A stretch of DNA of 64,000 bases from Marchantia polymorpha subsp. ruderalis (taxonomy: Eukaryota > Streptophyta > Marchantiopsida > Marchantiales > Marchantiaceae), in NCBI GenBank assembly GCA_037833965.1, contig AP031354.1, forward strand, positions 29,614,001 through 29,678,000. The letters run 5' to 3'. The position numbers and the translations under genes were made by a program. Position 1 is the first letter of the stretch. Each line of letters begins with the position of its first letter. The notes under the pieces were generated by a model. That model was given only the letters and a program-made list of their open reading frames with translations. It did not search any database and was not told the origin of the DNA. Shown in pieces: positions 12,640 through 22,585 of this stretch.

Positions 12640-13439
12640 GACAGGGATCAGGAGAGAGATAGAGAGAGAGAGGGACGAGTCTTTGTCTCGTACTTTTTTG
12701 CTTCCTTTGATGGTGTTACTGCTTCCGGTCCTGCTCTTTGCAGATCTTGGCACTCACGGTGGGACACGAGGTGCTAGTGACAAGGCTCGGTCAGTGACAG
12801 TCAACAAAAGTGTGTGAGCGAGGTCAGGAAGCGAGTACGAGCTGACTAGACCCCCAAAAGCGAAGAGTCGAAAAAGAGGTGTTTCCCGTTCTTCGCAGTT
12901 TTCGGCAAGGGCGAGAAGACTCGGGCAGCGGCAGCGGCGGCGGCAAAAGGCAGTGGCAAAATAGTGCAGCGGCGAAAGGCGGTGGCGGCCCGCAGAGTTT
13001 GGGCAGCGGCGGCAAAGGTTAGCGGACAGGGTCTCGAGCGGCGGGGTCCCACTGAACCTAAGGCGAGAACCCCCGAACGGCGGGGCACTCTACCCCCGAG
13101 GTAGGGGACTCACCTCCCGAGGCGAGCATCTGAGTTGCACAACGGGCCGAGAGCTTTGCAGCGGAGATCGAATGTTCCCCACTTGTAACACCCGAACCTC
13201 CCCCATCGAATAGTGACATTTTTCCGGTGTTTAGGTTTTTTTGATTCCTCGGCGACAACCCGCACGCACCGATCGGAAAAATTATTCTAGAACCTTTAGG
13301 GGACTTTTATTTATTTCTTTTACCGCCAGCTAGCAGCAAATTTTTTTCCAACGTTTAGGGTTTTTTAGGGTGCCCTCGTGGCAACGGCACAATTTTTTCT
13401 TGCATAGTTAAGGTTTTTCTGGTTTTTCGTGGCCAACTT
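12640..13439. other. GC-rich inserted DNA, unassigned
   Basis: Composition changes abruptly from the AT-rich leader to GAGAGA runs and then GCGGCGGCAAAGG-type low complexity at 12900-13030. From 13190 the sequence has T-runs alternating with GTTTAGGGTTTTT-like motifs. No protein family is recognisable; open frames on the minus strand are Pro/Arg-rich shadows. It seems to be the left part of the DNA that separates the copia leader from its gag. Confidence 0.4.
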
Positions 13440-13980
13440 CATTACAGGGCTCGTAGTAAGAGTCCACGTGGTTATAGTCATGTGATCGCACTCGGACGTT
13501 GTTGGTGTACCGTAGTCACGGTTGACGTGGTGACCTAAGAGAAAAACGGGGTCAGTACACAACGTGGTCACTGGTGACAACTCTGACGGTAACAGTGCAA
13601 GTCGCGAGTGACGGACATTGCCATAGCGGGCGACATTAGTCACGGGTGACAAGAGTTGCGGGTGACGGTGGTCACGGGCGATGGATATTTAAGTTGCGGG
13701 CGACACTAGTCACGGGCGACGAGACTCGCGGGTGACGGACTTTGCCATCGCGGGCGACAAGCGTCGCGGTTGACATTTTTTTCAATCGTGGGCAACGGAA
13801 GTCACGGGCGACAAGAGTCGCGGGTGACCGATATTTAAGTTGCGGGCGACGGTGCTCACGGGCGACGAGCTCGCAGGTGACAGGAGTCACGTACGACAGT
13901 AGTTGCGAGTGACGATTGTCACGGGCAACGGTGATCACGGGTGATCACAATATATCGCGGGCGACGGTGGTCGCACAAGG
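13440..13980. repeat. Array of about 23 hairpin-like 12-mers (GTCRCGGGYGAC type)
   Basis: A degenerate 12-mer with consensus [GA]T[CT][GA]CGGG[CT][GA]AC recurs roughly every 15-22 bases. Its halves are near-inverted repeats around a central GG: GTCACGGGTGAC and GTCACTGGTGAC pair perfectly, others have one mismatch or wobble pair. ATATTTAAGTTGCGGGCGAC occurs twice, near 13684 and 13830, which suggests larger duplicated blocks. A minus-strand frame of 88 codons runs through it, but its repeated VARD/VTRE peptide only mirrors the DNA repeat. Confidence 0.75.
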
Positions 13981-14559
13981 CATTTGTGCACAGGCGTTGT
14001 AGCACAACGTAGTATCAGTATTCCTTTGGATATCACTTAGTTTATATAAACATCTCCCAAAGTAAACCACTCCGCGTTCGTTTCCACGAAGATCTACAGT
14101 TTTCTCCCTTTAAGACAATAACAATAATACATAATCTAATTTCGTCTCCTACTTGTGGACTGGTTCGCAGTTAGTAACCTGTCTTTAATCCTATCATTTG
14201 GAAGCGACCGGCTCTATCCAGGAGTCCGGTGTACATATGACGTCCGTGTCCTTAAGACTACCATTCCATGCTGCCGTAAGTATAAGCTACCCTCCCATCT
14301 AGACTCCTTCCAGACGTTGGAAACCGTCAACACTCTATGCTTGACACCTTTCCACTCACTCCGGGCGCTCTTCAGATTCTCATACTATTCAACACTCTTC
14401 CCAAAGATCTACTGAAGACAACAGTACTTGGGCCTGTTTTGACAACCGTTCCACACATCAAAGCTACAGGTATGTTTTCAATTGCAAATCTCAAAACGGA
14501 GTACAAAAAGAGGCACTTGCCATGAGAAAATCCCCGGCTTAAATCCTATCTTCTACAAG
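13981..14559. other. Unassigned DNA next to the SLOMO-like fragment
   Basis: Moderate GC, no recognisable protein on either strand. It follows the F-box/LRR fragment in that fragment's reading direction and could hold its intron or noncoding remains. Short plus-strand frames (14155-14415, 14337-14525) show no family features. Confidence 0.4.
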
Positions 14560-15290
14560 TGACCAACTAAAATCATGACGAAGTTGGATTTCTTGGGCAC
14601 CACCGTTATCCAATACTGCATCCGTGATGCTCAAGTGCTATAAAGGAGCGCACTCTTGTGCTGACACGAAGGCGATCAACTTGTTCGTGGCTGACAGAGC
14701 GATATTCAAAGTTTAGTGACTTCCAAAAGTCATGATTACTGGCCACCCGCCACTGCTTACAGATCATGGCTGCTTGACATAGTGTGGTGTCATCAAGGCA
14801 CGAAAACACTTTGTGCAACAACTCGTTGGTAAGGTCCACCCGCATTTCACCATCTTTCATGTCACCATGCACAGTATTTAACCCTCCTTCATCACCATCC
14901 TCGCCCCCTTGTGCTCGGTATCCGAACTGATCACGTGGGCACTACTACTGCCAGCTGCGGTAATCCCTTCCTGGTCGTGCCCCATCCACACAAAAGACAA
15001 TTTGTTTATCCTGTCCTCCACCTGCATCAGGCTTGCCTTCTCCTTGACGATCTTCTTTCTGGATTCTTCATCTTTTTGTCTAACATTTGCTATTGCTTGT
15101 TTAGCAAGGTCTTCTTGAGCAATTCCATCCTTGGGATCTACTAACACAGAAAGCAGTCCGTTCTCAGTGGCAACAACAACATCATCTGTGTTCTCGTCCT
15201 TCTTGGCACTGGATTTGCCCTCAAAACTCTGCTCCTTCTCATGGAGCGAATTCCCAGATGAATTGCGAGGTATTATAGGACCATGAAATG
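14560..15290 (-). pseudogene. Fragment of an FBL15/SLOMO-like F-box gene
   Basis: SLOMO/FBL15 is an F-box/LRR subunit of an SCF ubiquitin ligase. Read on the minus strand, an acidic N-terminal part (LLSVLVDPKDG near 15150, then a Lys/Glu-rich helix) leads to the F-box at about 14660-14840. The F-box contains VDLTNELLHKVFSCLDD, CQAAMICKQWRVASNHDFW and SLNFEYRSVSHEQ, very close to my memory of plant SLOMO. At 14572-14633 follows SITDAVLDNGGAQEIQLRHD, which matches the first LRR region (SDAILGNGAQEIHLSHD). About 70 residues normally between these parts are missing, the frame changes, and the remaining LRRs are absent. It is therefore a truncated, internally deleted copy, not a working gene. It lies inside the retroelement complex. 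Confidence 0.75.
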
Positions 15291-16315
15291 GACACCTCTT
15301 CAGATCCCGTCTCTAACATAAGCCACTTTTTCTTAGAGGAGCTAGACATGGATGTATTTCAAAAACCTCGGTTGAGTAGTAAACAGACCGAAGGTTACTT
15401 TCAGCTAATTTTTCAGCAGGAATCATCACATCACCGTCCACCCTACCCTAGTGACTTTCAAACTCGAGTCCTTGTTTCCACGTTCCGTATTCCAAGCAAG
15501 GTTGAACTTTCACCTCCTGCAACCTGCTACTCCACCCTAGGGCAAAACCGGTCAAGTTTCATAAAAAGAACTCATTTTAGCCCCCGCGTCTCATATTCTC
15601 AACCCGTTCTGTACCTTAACTAACTCCCGTACCTGCTTGATGCAACCTCGTCCATTGCAAGATGAAGGTTTGAGCTACAGACCCCCTTCCCTACGAGCTG
15701 CTACGCATTCATCTCTAAAGATTAATCTCTTGCTCCACATGTTGCACTGTGTGGAAGAAAATTCGGCCCTTCGGGGAGGCCCTCCCGTTAGGTTATGAAT
15801 ACCCACTTCTCCGGAAGCTGACTCGGATGTAGTGATAGCTATTTCCTCCCAGTATTCATGCGGTCCGTCAGCGTCCATTTGCTAGACTTCTCCGTGGTAG
15901 GCAATGAGAGATCGATTGAGATTGACATGTGTATCCTCCTTCTCTACCAGAGCCACGCTTTCAAATTGATTGTGTCAAATAAAGAGGCTAAGATGTAATC
16001 AAAGATGCAAGCGCTCGCATCCGAAACTCAAGCAACTAACAAAAGAAAGGAAAATAGCGCAGTGTCACAAAGGATGATGAAAAGTAGCTAATACTGCAGA
16101 GCAAGCATGCGCCTGAAAAATCCAAAGATGATAGGAAGATGAAGCAACGGAAAGATGGAACACCGCGAGCACTACTACCCCGAAAGAATGGTGCCACAAA
16201 TTGCCAAGAATCGCATATAGTGAAACTACCATCAAGCTCCAAAACCTTGACCAAGATCAAGAAATAAGAGGGTCCTCCTGCCTCCTCTCCGCCGCTTTCA
16301 TCAACAATCAAACAC
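15291..16315. other. DNA between two gene fragments, unassigned
   Basis: Between the SLOMO-like and kanadaptin-like fragments. A minus-strand frame at 15675-15878 (67 codons, begins MDADGPHEYWEEIA) has ordinary amino-acid composition and may be a further captured exon, but I recognise no family. 15900-16300 is T-rich on the minus strand with several TTTCAG/TGCAG sites and resembles intron DNA. Confidence 0.35.
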
Positions 16316-16857
16316 TTTTGATCTTTTTAATAAGATATGACTTCTTGTCGAGAAGCGTTTCTGCAGTCTCTACTACTTGACTAACTTCCTTCTTTTTGCG
16401 TGCATTCAATTTGCTCGCACAATCGTAGAACTCGTCGTCACTGAGATCTTAGTCCTCGTCTTCATTCTTGAGGGACTTCTTTCCTCCTCGTTTTGTCCCA
16501 GACCTACCACTTATAGACTCCCGTATACTTTCATTCAAGGTCTCCTCCATATTTTTGAGCCCCTCGACAAGCTGCGTCATTCGAAGGAGGTTTTGTCAAA
16601 ATCACAGGTTCTGGCTTTCGAGCGGGAGGAGGGTTCTTGCTGCTAAAACGTGGAACCTTAAAGCCTAGAACTTGATCAGGTGACATACGAAAACGCAAGA
16701 GGTTCAGAGTTCTTGGTAAATGCAATGCTTGTATAGGAGGTGAAACCACTGCTGTTGCGTTAGAATCATCCCCATTAGCGGTGAGAGCGCTCGAACACTC
16801 CACCTTAGCGACCACCTCATTCGACTCAGCTTCAGAGTCCGTCATCTTTCTGTCCAT
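16316..16857 (-). pseudogene. Fragment of a kanadaptin-like (FHA protein) gene
   Basis: Kanadaptin homologues (plant At5g38840 type) are nuclear proteins with an N-terminal FHA domain followed by coiled-coil and acidic parts. On the minus strand a frame begins at ATG 16857 (MDRKMTDSEAESNE) and contains FKVPRFSSKNPPPARKPEP. A second frame then carries LVEGLKNMEETLNESIRES, a Gly/Lys stretch, DLSDDEFYDCASK and VETAETLLDKK (16330-16378). The last three blocks closely match the family pattern EETLNDSIRES, DEDDFYDRT and VETxDSLxDKR. The FHA domain is missing between the two parts, the frame shifts, and an in-frame TAA lies in the acidic stretch near 16447. This is a broken, shortened copy. The N-terminal assignment is weaker than the central one. 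Confidence 0.65.
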
Positions 16858-17629
16858 GCTCGAAAAAAAACAAGGGCTTTACAAGGGTTTAGCCCACAGA
16901 GCGACCGAGCGCAGAAGACAGAAGAGCCTGTCAATGGCAAATCCGACGGGCATCAAAATTCCTACGAGCCCGAACGTTCACCGCCATCCACAGGCACCCG
17001 CAGAATTCAGTTCCCTCTATTCCTCCTCATGAGGATTCTTCTTTGTCCGAAATAAAACGAAGTTCCTGACAATGCACGAATTTCACCCTCATCTTCGGCC
17101 GCTCGAAGCGCCCGAGCTCACAGACGGCCCTGAGTTGCGCACCAGCACTTGCCCTTCCCTGATGCTCTCACTCGCATATCTGAGATCTTGCGACCTGCCC
17201 TACCGCGAAGTACGAGGTACGTTCGTCGTTCACTTTCTACCTCCTTCTCCTCTCGCTTGCTCCTACAGCTCCTGCCTAAAAATTTTCACTGCCTCGGCCT
17301 TGTCTTCCTGTTGCCATCGATCACCGCGATGACAAGAAGACCAACCAAACCCTCCAAACCCCGTGCGGCCTTTGCCCTTGTTCTTCAAACTATCATCTTG
17401 ACAATTTCACGTACGATACAAAACAATGGCCATCATCAGGAGGAGTTGTAGAACAAATGGAAGGAGGAGAAGGAAAAAGGAAAAGATGATGAAGATCTCT
17501 CCAGCAGTACAGAGAAGAAAGACGGAGGAAGTGACGGACAAAAAAAACACCCACGCACAAGACGCACATCACCACCAGACAGAGAGAAGAGATAGAGGGA
17601 CAGACGGGCCGTTTGCTGCAAGGCGCATA
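16858..17629. other. Unassigned DNA at the edge of the gene-fragment block
   Basis: On the minus strand this would be upstream of the kanadaptin-like start. The part at 17430-17610 is purine-rich on the plus strand and encodes Lys/Arg/Glu-rich low complexity in several frames. No family was recognised. It ends where the CGCCTTTGGCG units begin (about 17632). Confidence 0.4.
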
Positions 17630-18398
17630 ATCCGCCTTTGGCGATACGCCTTTGGCGCTAGGGAAATCCCTCAGAGCTTATTCAATTCACAACGCCTTGA
17701 CTTGGTTAGGGTCTCGTTGGAAAGAACTCAACACTCTCGTTCTAACGAGCTTAAGAACGCTTGGAACAGATGAGGACTCAAGGAGTTATGATTGTCGGAA
17801 GATGTGTAGACGAACGCCTTCGGCGGAAGGAGTTCGTCTCCGGCGGAAAATCCGCCTTCGGCCCTAGATGTTCGCCTTCGGGGGTGAATGTCTTCGTACG
17901 GCGCCGTCGGCGCCAGCGCATCAAGATTAGGTAAGTGCCTTCGGGGGTAGCATCTCGTACGGTCCGCCTTCGGCTCAACGCCTTCGGCGCGACGGACATG
18001 TGTGCCTTCGGCGGGACAGAGCTCCGGCGGCAAGAGCGCCTTCGGAGGGACAAGAGGGATCGACAGACAAGACAAGATCCGTTGACCACGGTCAACGCCT
18101 TCGGCACAGCCGCCTTCGGCGATGCACCTAGGGCGACGGACGTCTTCAAAGAGTTCGCCTTCGGCGATGCGGGTCAACGCCTTCGGCGGTGCGGGATGGA
18201 TACGAGTTGCGAGTCGGCCAGAGGCGAAAGCCTTCGCCGCCGCGCCTTCGGCGCTGCGCGAACTTGGCCGCGGCGAAGTACGATGGCGGAAATCAAATTG
18301 AATTTTTGAGCATGTGAGTCCGCGCGACGGCGGAGCGTGAAGCTGCGTGTGCGAGAGGAGGGCCGTTACGCCTCCAAGCCGGCACAGCCATCAAGTGA

Positions 18399-19755
18399 GT
18401 GGACACTCACGACCAAGTGTCGACAATGACATCTTGTGAGCCAAGGGCGGACAACTCATTCTTTAATTTGCGATTTCAATTTCTTGTAAGAGCTGCGCGC
18501 GCACACATTCTGGCGGAGAGAAATTCGAGACACCGACGCGCAAAGACTCGCAAGTTGACAGAGAGAGAATTGAGTGCGCGACCGCCGGAATTGAGAGAGA
18601 TTAGAGTTTGCAGAGGAATCGCAGCCGCGGGCAAGAAGCTTGGACATAGCGGAGGAGAGTTTACGAAATCCAATTTCAAGAACGCAATGTCGAAGGCCAC
18701 TCAGCTGCGGATGATTCCACTAAAGATTCCGCAGATATGGGGTGCGCGCTTTCTAGGACCGGCTGTTTGCGGTGAAGCTCGTTTCCTCCAGTGGGGATGG
18801 AATTACGTGTGCCAGGACATGGTGCGCGAATGGCAAAGGGAGAGACACCAACCTACGCGGGTTTTGACCGCACGTAGAGCGTTGGACCGTCCAAGATTGG
18901 GGACAAGTACTGGGAAGATGTGCAGGCGAGGACAAGTACTTCATATTTGACAGTGAGAGCATCAAGGTGACGAAGGAGGAAGAGATTTCTTTCGCGACCT
19001 TGTTCAAAAGTGAAAAGTCCATCAAGAACGGGTACAGGACCCGAGACTACAAGGATCGCTACCGCAGAAATGTCGGGGTAGCACTTCTCCAACTCTTGCA
19101 GCCGCACAGGACTACATACATCACTTCTTGGCAAGTGTCTTTTCTGGAGCTGGCGTTGGCCGGAGCTCCGATTCACTGGTCGCGTATCTTGTGGAAGATT
19201 ACGCGGCAACATGCGCTTGAGGAGAAGGGGGGATCGATCAATCATCTCTCCTCTTTCTTGATCAACTTTTATCGGTTGATGGATTGCTTAATCGCGACCG
19301 ATCGTGTTCAATATCCGCTGCTGTCACTCAGCAATCCTTGGAGTTATGTGAGGGATATCGAGGTCGACACCGACGCGGAAGAGACTCCGGCCTCCACGCC
19401 ACCTGCCCAACAGAGTGCGGGGAGCGAAACATTCGCAGCACGAGTGCCGTGGAAGCGGAGATGGAAGGGAGAACCAGAGAAGGGTCAACATCGAGACTCG
19501 GCTGTTCTCAAACGGAAGCGGCCACTGGAGGAGCTTTGCAGTCGGCCGAAGCAGAAAGCACGCAGGCTCGTATTGCCTACAAGTAGCGCGGAGACAGGGC
19601 GTGCCGCCGGAGCGAAGGAAACACCATCCTCGGAGGAGGATGGGAACACGCGGACGGCAGAGCGATCGGCAGACCTCCCTACGCCGAAGCACGGTCGCCT
19701 TCGGCGGAAGCTAGACGGCCTTCGGGTCAAGAGAGAAGACACGCAGCACCGATGA
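18399..19755 (+). mobile_element. Coding remnant, Trp-rich globular part of the fossil
   Basis: This stretch has the amino-acid composition of a folded protein, with motifs such as LKIPQIWGARFLGPAVCGE, ITSWQVSFLELALAGAPIHW and LINFYRLMDCLIATDRVQYP, then a basic low-complexity tail (WKRRWKGEPEK, KRKRPLEELC). It resembles the poorly characterised putative plant transposon proteins linked to retroelement derivatives. That assignment is from general memory and is uncertain. It is a broken fossil. Confidence 0.4.
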
Positions 19756-19789
19756 GTGTGCCGGCAACGGATAGGAGAGCCGCACGAGC

Positions 19790-20160
19790 ACCGTACGCGG
19801 ACTCGCCTTCGGAGCTTCGGCCTTCGGTGCAGCGGAGGAAGGAAAAGGAGCCGGCGGAAGATCCGCCTTCGGCTCAAGAGCCTTCGGGGCAAGGGCCTTC
19901 GACGGTAAGTCCGCCGGAAAGTGCGCCTTCGGGCCGAGGAGTTGTGAGTAGGGAGCCGGCGGGGAACGCGCCTTCGGCGCAAGGGACATCAGGCGAGCCG
20001 CCTTCGGCTCAAGCGCCTTCGGCGGAGGCACCTTCGGAGCAAGACCTAACGGAGGAGCGGAATGACAGTTGGAAGGAAGACACACGTGTGCGCGCTGCAC
20101 AATTGCAATCCGCGCACACACCTTCCGCACGAACGCCTTCGGCGATGCGGAGTTAGTAGC
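19790..20160 (+). repeat. 15-bp / pentapeptide repeat tract (APSAQ type)
   Basis: GCCTTCGG units spaced at multiples of about 15 bases encode a run of Pro-Ser-Ala/Gly-Gln/Glu pentapeptides (for example PPSAQAPSAEAPSEQ). The tract lies between the globular and coiled-coil parts of the fossil and looks like an expandable linker. Confidence 0.65.
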
Positions 20161-21307
20161 AGCCGGACGGGCGAGCATTGCGAGTTTGGCACAACCCAAC
20201 TCTCCCACCGCCTTAGACATTCTGGCCGGAAGCAGCGAGGCAACAGCGGCAACAGTGGTGGCAGACGGCGCAGGCACTACGAAGCCACACTCACGAGAGT
20301 CGCCGGAGAATTCAGTGGCAACCGAAATCCTCAATTCGGAGGATGACGAGGGAGGATCGACGGAATCGGCATCGGGATCGGGATCGAGTGAGGAGAAGAA
20401 ACAATCAGTGGCAGGCACGCCGACGGCGGCACTCTGCGAGCAGGTGGTACCTCTGTTGAGGTACCTTGATCGCAAGGTAGAGAAGTATGCAGACCCCCGC
20501 TAGCCTGGGTCCTACGTCGAGTTAGTGCGTAGACGAACCCGCACTAAAGTCCACACCAGCAAGTTGTTGGCACATCTGGATGGGGACATTAAGGATCTGC
20601 GGGAGAAGAATGAGTGTCTGTTGGGCCACATTACTCTCACTCGGAAGATGCACAAGGTCGTCGACAAGTTGAAAGATGAGAAACTTGAAGAGGCGACGAA
20701 GGAGTTCGCCAAGGAGAAGGCGAAGCTCATAGATGAGCTGGATTCTGAGCAGACTAAGAATCGAATTTTGTCAGAGGAGCTCGTGCGGCAAACACGGTTG
20801 TTGGAGCAGTGTCAGCTCGCACGTCAGGCGGATGAAGAGTTAATCTGCAAACTGCAATCGGAGTGCGGGGAATTGAGAGCGCAGCGTGCGGAGGCCGAAT
20901 TGCAGTTAGTTATAGTTGAAGACGATCGCCGGCGGGAGGCAGATCGCACGAAGGAGGAGTTGGCGAGGCGAGTCAACCACTGTCTCAGAGGTTACACCCA
21001 CTGGGAAGTGACGGCGCAAGAGAAACTCACACTACGCGAGTTAGAGCTTCGTGCGACGGGGTTGGTGTCAGGTGACAGTCGGAGCCGGCGGCGAGTGGCA
21101 AAGAAGTTAGATTCGTTTTTGTCAAGGTCGCGGGACGCCATGGCCACCCTCGAGACAGAAGTTATTGCGGTGTTGTGGCGACTGGGACTGCGCAGTCGAG
21201 CTGAAGACTGGTCGGGTAGGGAGTTAGTGCGCGGCAGTCCGTCGCGCAGAAGGCGAAGCACGGGATCTGCAGAGTGTAGCGTAGCGTGGTTCTGTGCAGG
21301 CGCGTAG
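20160..21307 (+). mobile_element. Coding remnant, coiled-coil part of the fossil
   Basis: An acidic Ser/Glu-rich stretch (20340-20410) precedes a long Lys/Glu/Leu-rich region of coiled-coil character (about 20570-21000; for example KLKDEKLEEATKEFAKEKAK), then an Arg-rich end. No enzyme motif is visible. It is probably a structural or gag-like product of the element. Broken fossil. Confidence 0.45.
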
Positions 21308-22585
21308 TGCAGTGTAGTGTAGTGTTAGTTAGGACTTAGAGGGTATAAAGTAGTTCAAGGCGTCTTGCCTTGGAATTCTTCCAGTTTCGGAAGTGCAGAT
21401 CAAGAACTCATTTTCTCTGCGTGTTTGTGTCCTTAGTTTTGTCACCACGCAAGAGGAGCTACAACTTGGCGATCCGCATTTTGTAGCTGAAGGCCTTCGG
21501 CCGAATGTTCAGAGCTAGTACACTGGTTAGAGACTTGAGTAGTTCGGATCTACACCTGCGGGTGATTGCCGATGCTTAGAGCTAGTTACTAATTAGATAC
21601 TTGAACAGTTTCCCCCTTACACTTTCGAGTGATTGTTCTTGATTGTACTCCTTCGGGATTTTTCCCCTGAATGCCAAAGTGAAGTTTTGTTACTTCGAGT
21701 AAGCCTTGGTTGTAATTCAGGTTACGCTGCAGCAGGTGCCTTCAGGGCAACCCCTGTAGTATTTATGGGAATGACAAGTGCCTAAGAATTCAAACTCTTC
21801 AATAGACTGTTATGGTGTGCTACTGGATCTTTTCTCAGTTGAGTCTCTCAGTTGGACCTGTGTTCTCTGCGCGTTTTGTGAGTTGAGTGTGTTGTTCACC
21901 ACGTGTGAGTGACTTCGATCCGAAGTAGGAAGTCCAATCCGGGTTCCCTGTGCTAGCAGAAACTAGTGGAAGGGTTGTAAAAGCCGGAGTTGGGAATCAC
22001 TACCCGCAGATTCGCTGAGTGTATTCACGAGAGACTTCCCCCCTGAAATCTTAAGTAGAGGTCCTAACCGACCTCTGAGTTGTGTTTCTATAGTTTCAGG
22101 TGTGTGTGTGTGTGTGTGTGTGTTGAGTGAACTACGCTGCACTCTGCGACCTCCGAGTGATCTCCGAGTGAACACTTCCAGTATTTCTGGGAGTGACAGT
22201 CGCCTGAGAATTCAAACTCTTCAATAGTCTGTTAAATGTGACACTTTGTACTCTGTGTGTTGCCTCTGTCCCTGTGGGTTCGACCTTTCTACCACTATAT
22301 TGCAGTTTTAGCCTTTGGTGGGTTATTACACACACGATGCTCACATGATACCTCAACCTTCTTATCTCGTAGTTACTACTTTCTAACCTACAAACTTACC
22401 TATTTTATAATGGAAACTTCAACTTTTTTTAAATTTTTTGGGCCAAAAATACTTGTTCGGCCGGTTACCAGTGGAATTCACTTTCCACAGGTGTGTATCT
22501 TCACTATTTTCAGCAGCTGAAAATGCATCGAAAGGACGAAATTGACACGGCAACAGACGGTGTCTCTAGTTTTCGTCGAACTTAG

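Larger units (their letters stand above)
17630..22330 (+). mobile_element. LTR-retroelement-like fossil rich in CGCCTTCGGCG units
   Basis: The block has about 27 copies of GCCTTCGG(C/G), coding-like frames between 18.4 and 21.3 kb, a TATA-like GGGTATAAAGTAG near 21340, and a partly duplicated untranslated region (21.65-21.9 and 22.1-22.26 kb). A CCCTGTGGGTTCGAC motif near 22268 resembles the leader of Tat/Athila-like plant elements. No integrase or reverse transcriptase was seen, so it may be a non-autonomous large derivative (LARD-like). Exact ends and LTRs could not be fixed. It is broken, with a few breaks, and is inserted within the copia element. The class is inference. Confidence 0.55.

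Noticed and set aside
13365-13938. Minus-strand frames with repeated VARD/VTRE peptides
   Set aside because: Translation of the 12-mer hairpin array; no conserved start and no domain.
13440-13980. CRISPR-like array
   Set aside because: Units and spacers are irregular in length and sequence, there are no cas genes, and the genome is that of a plant.
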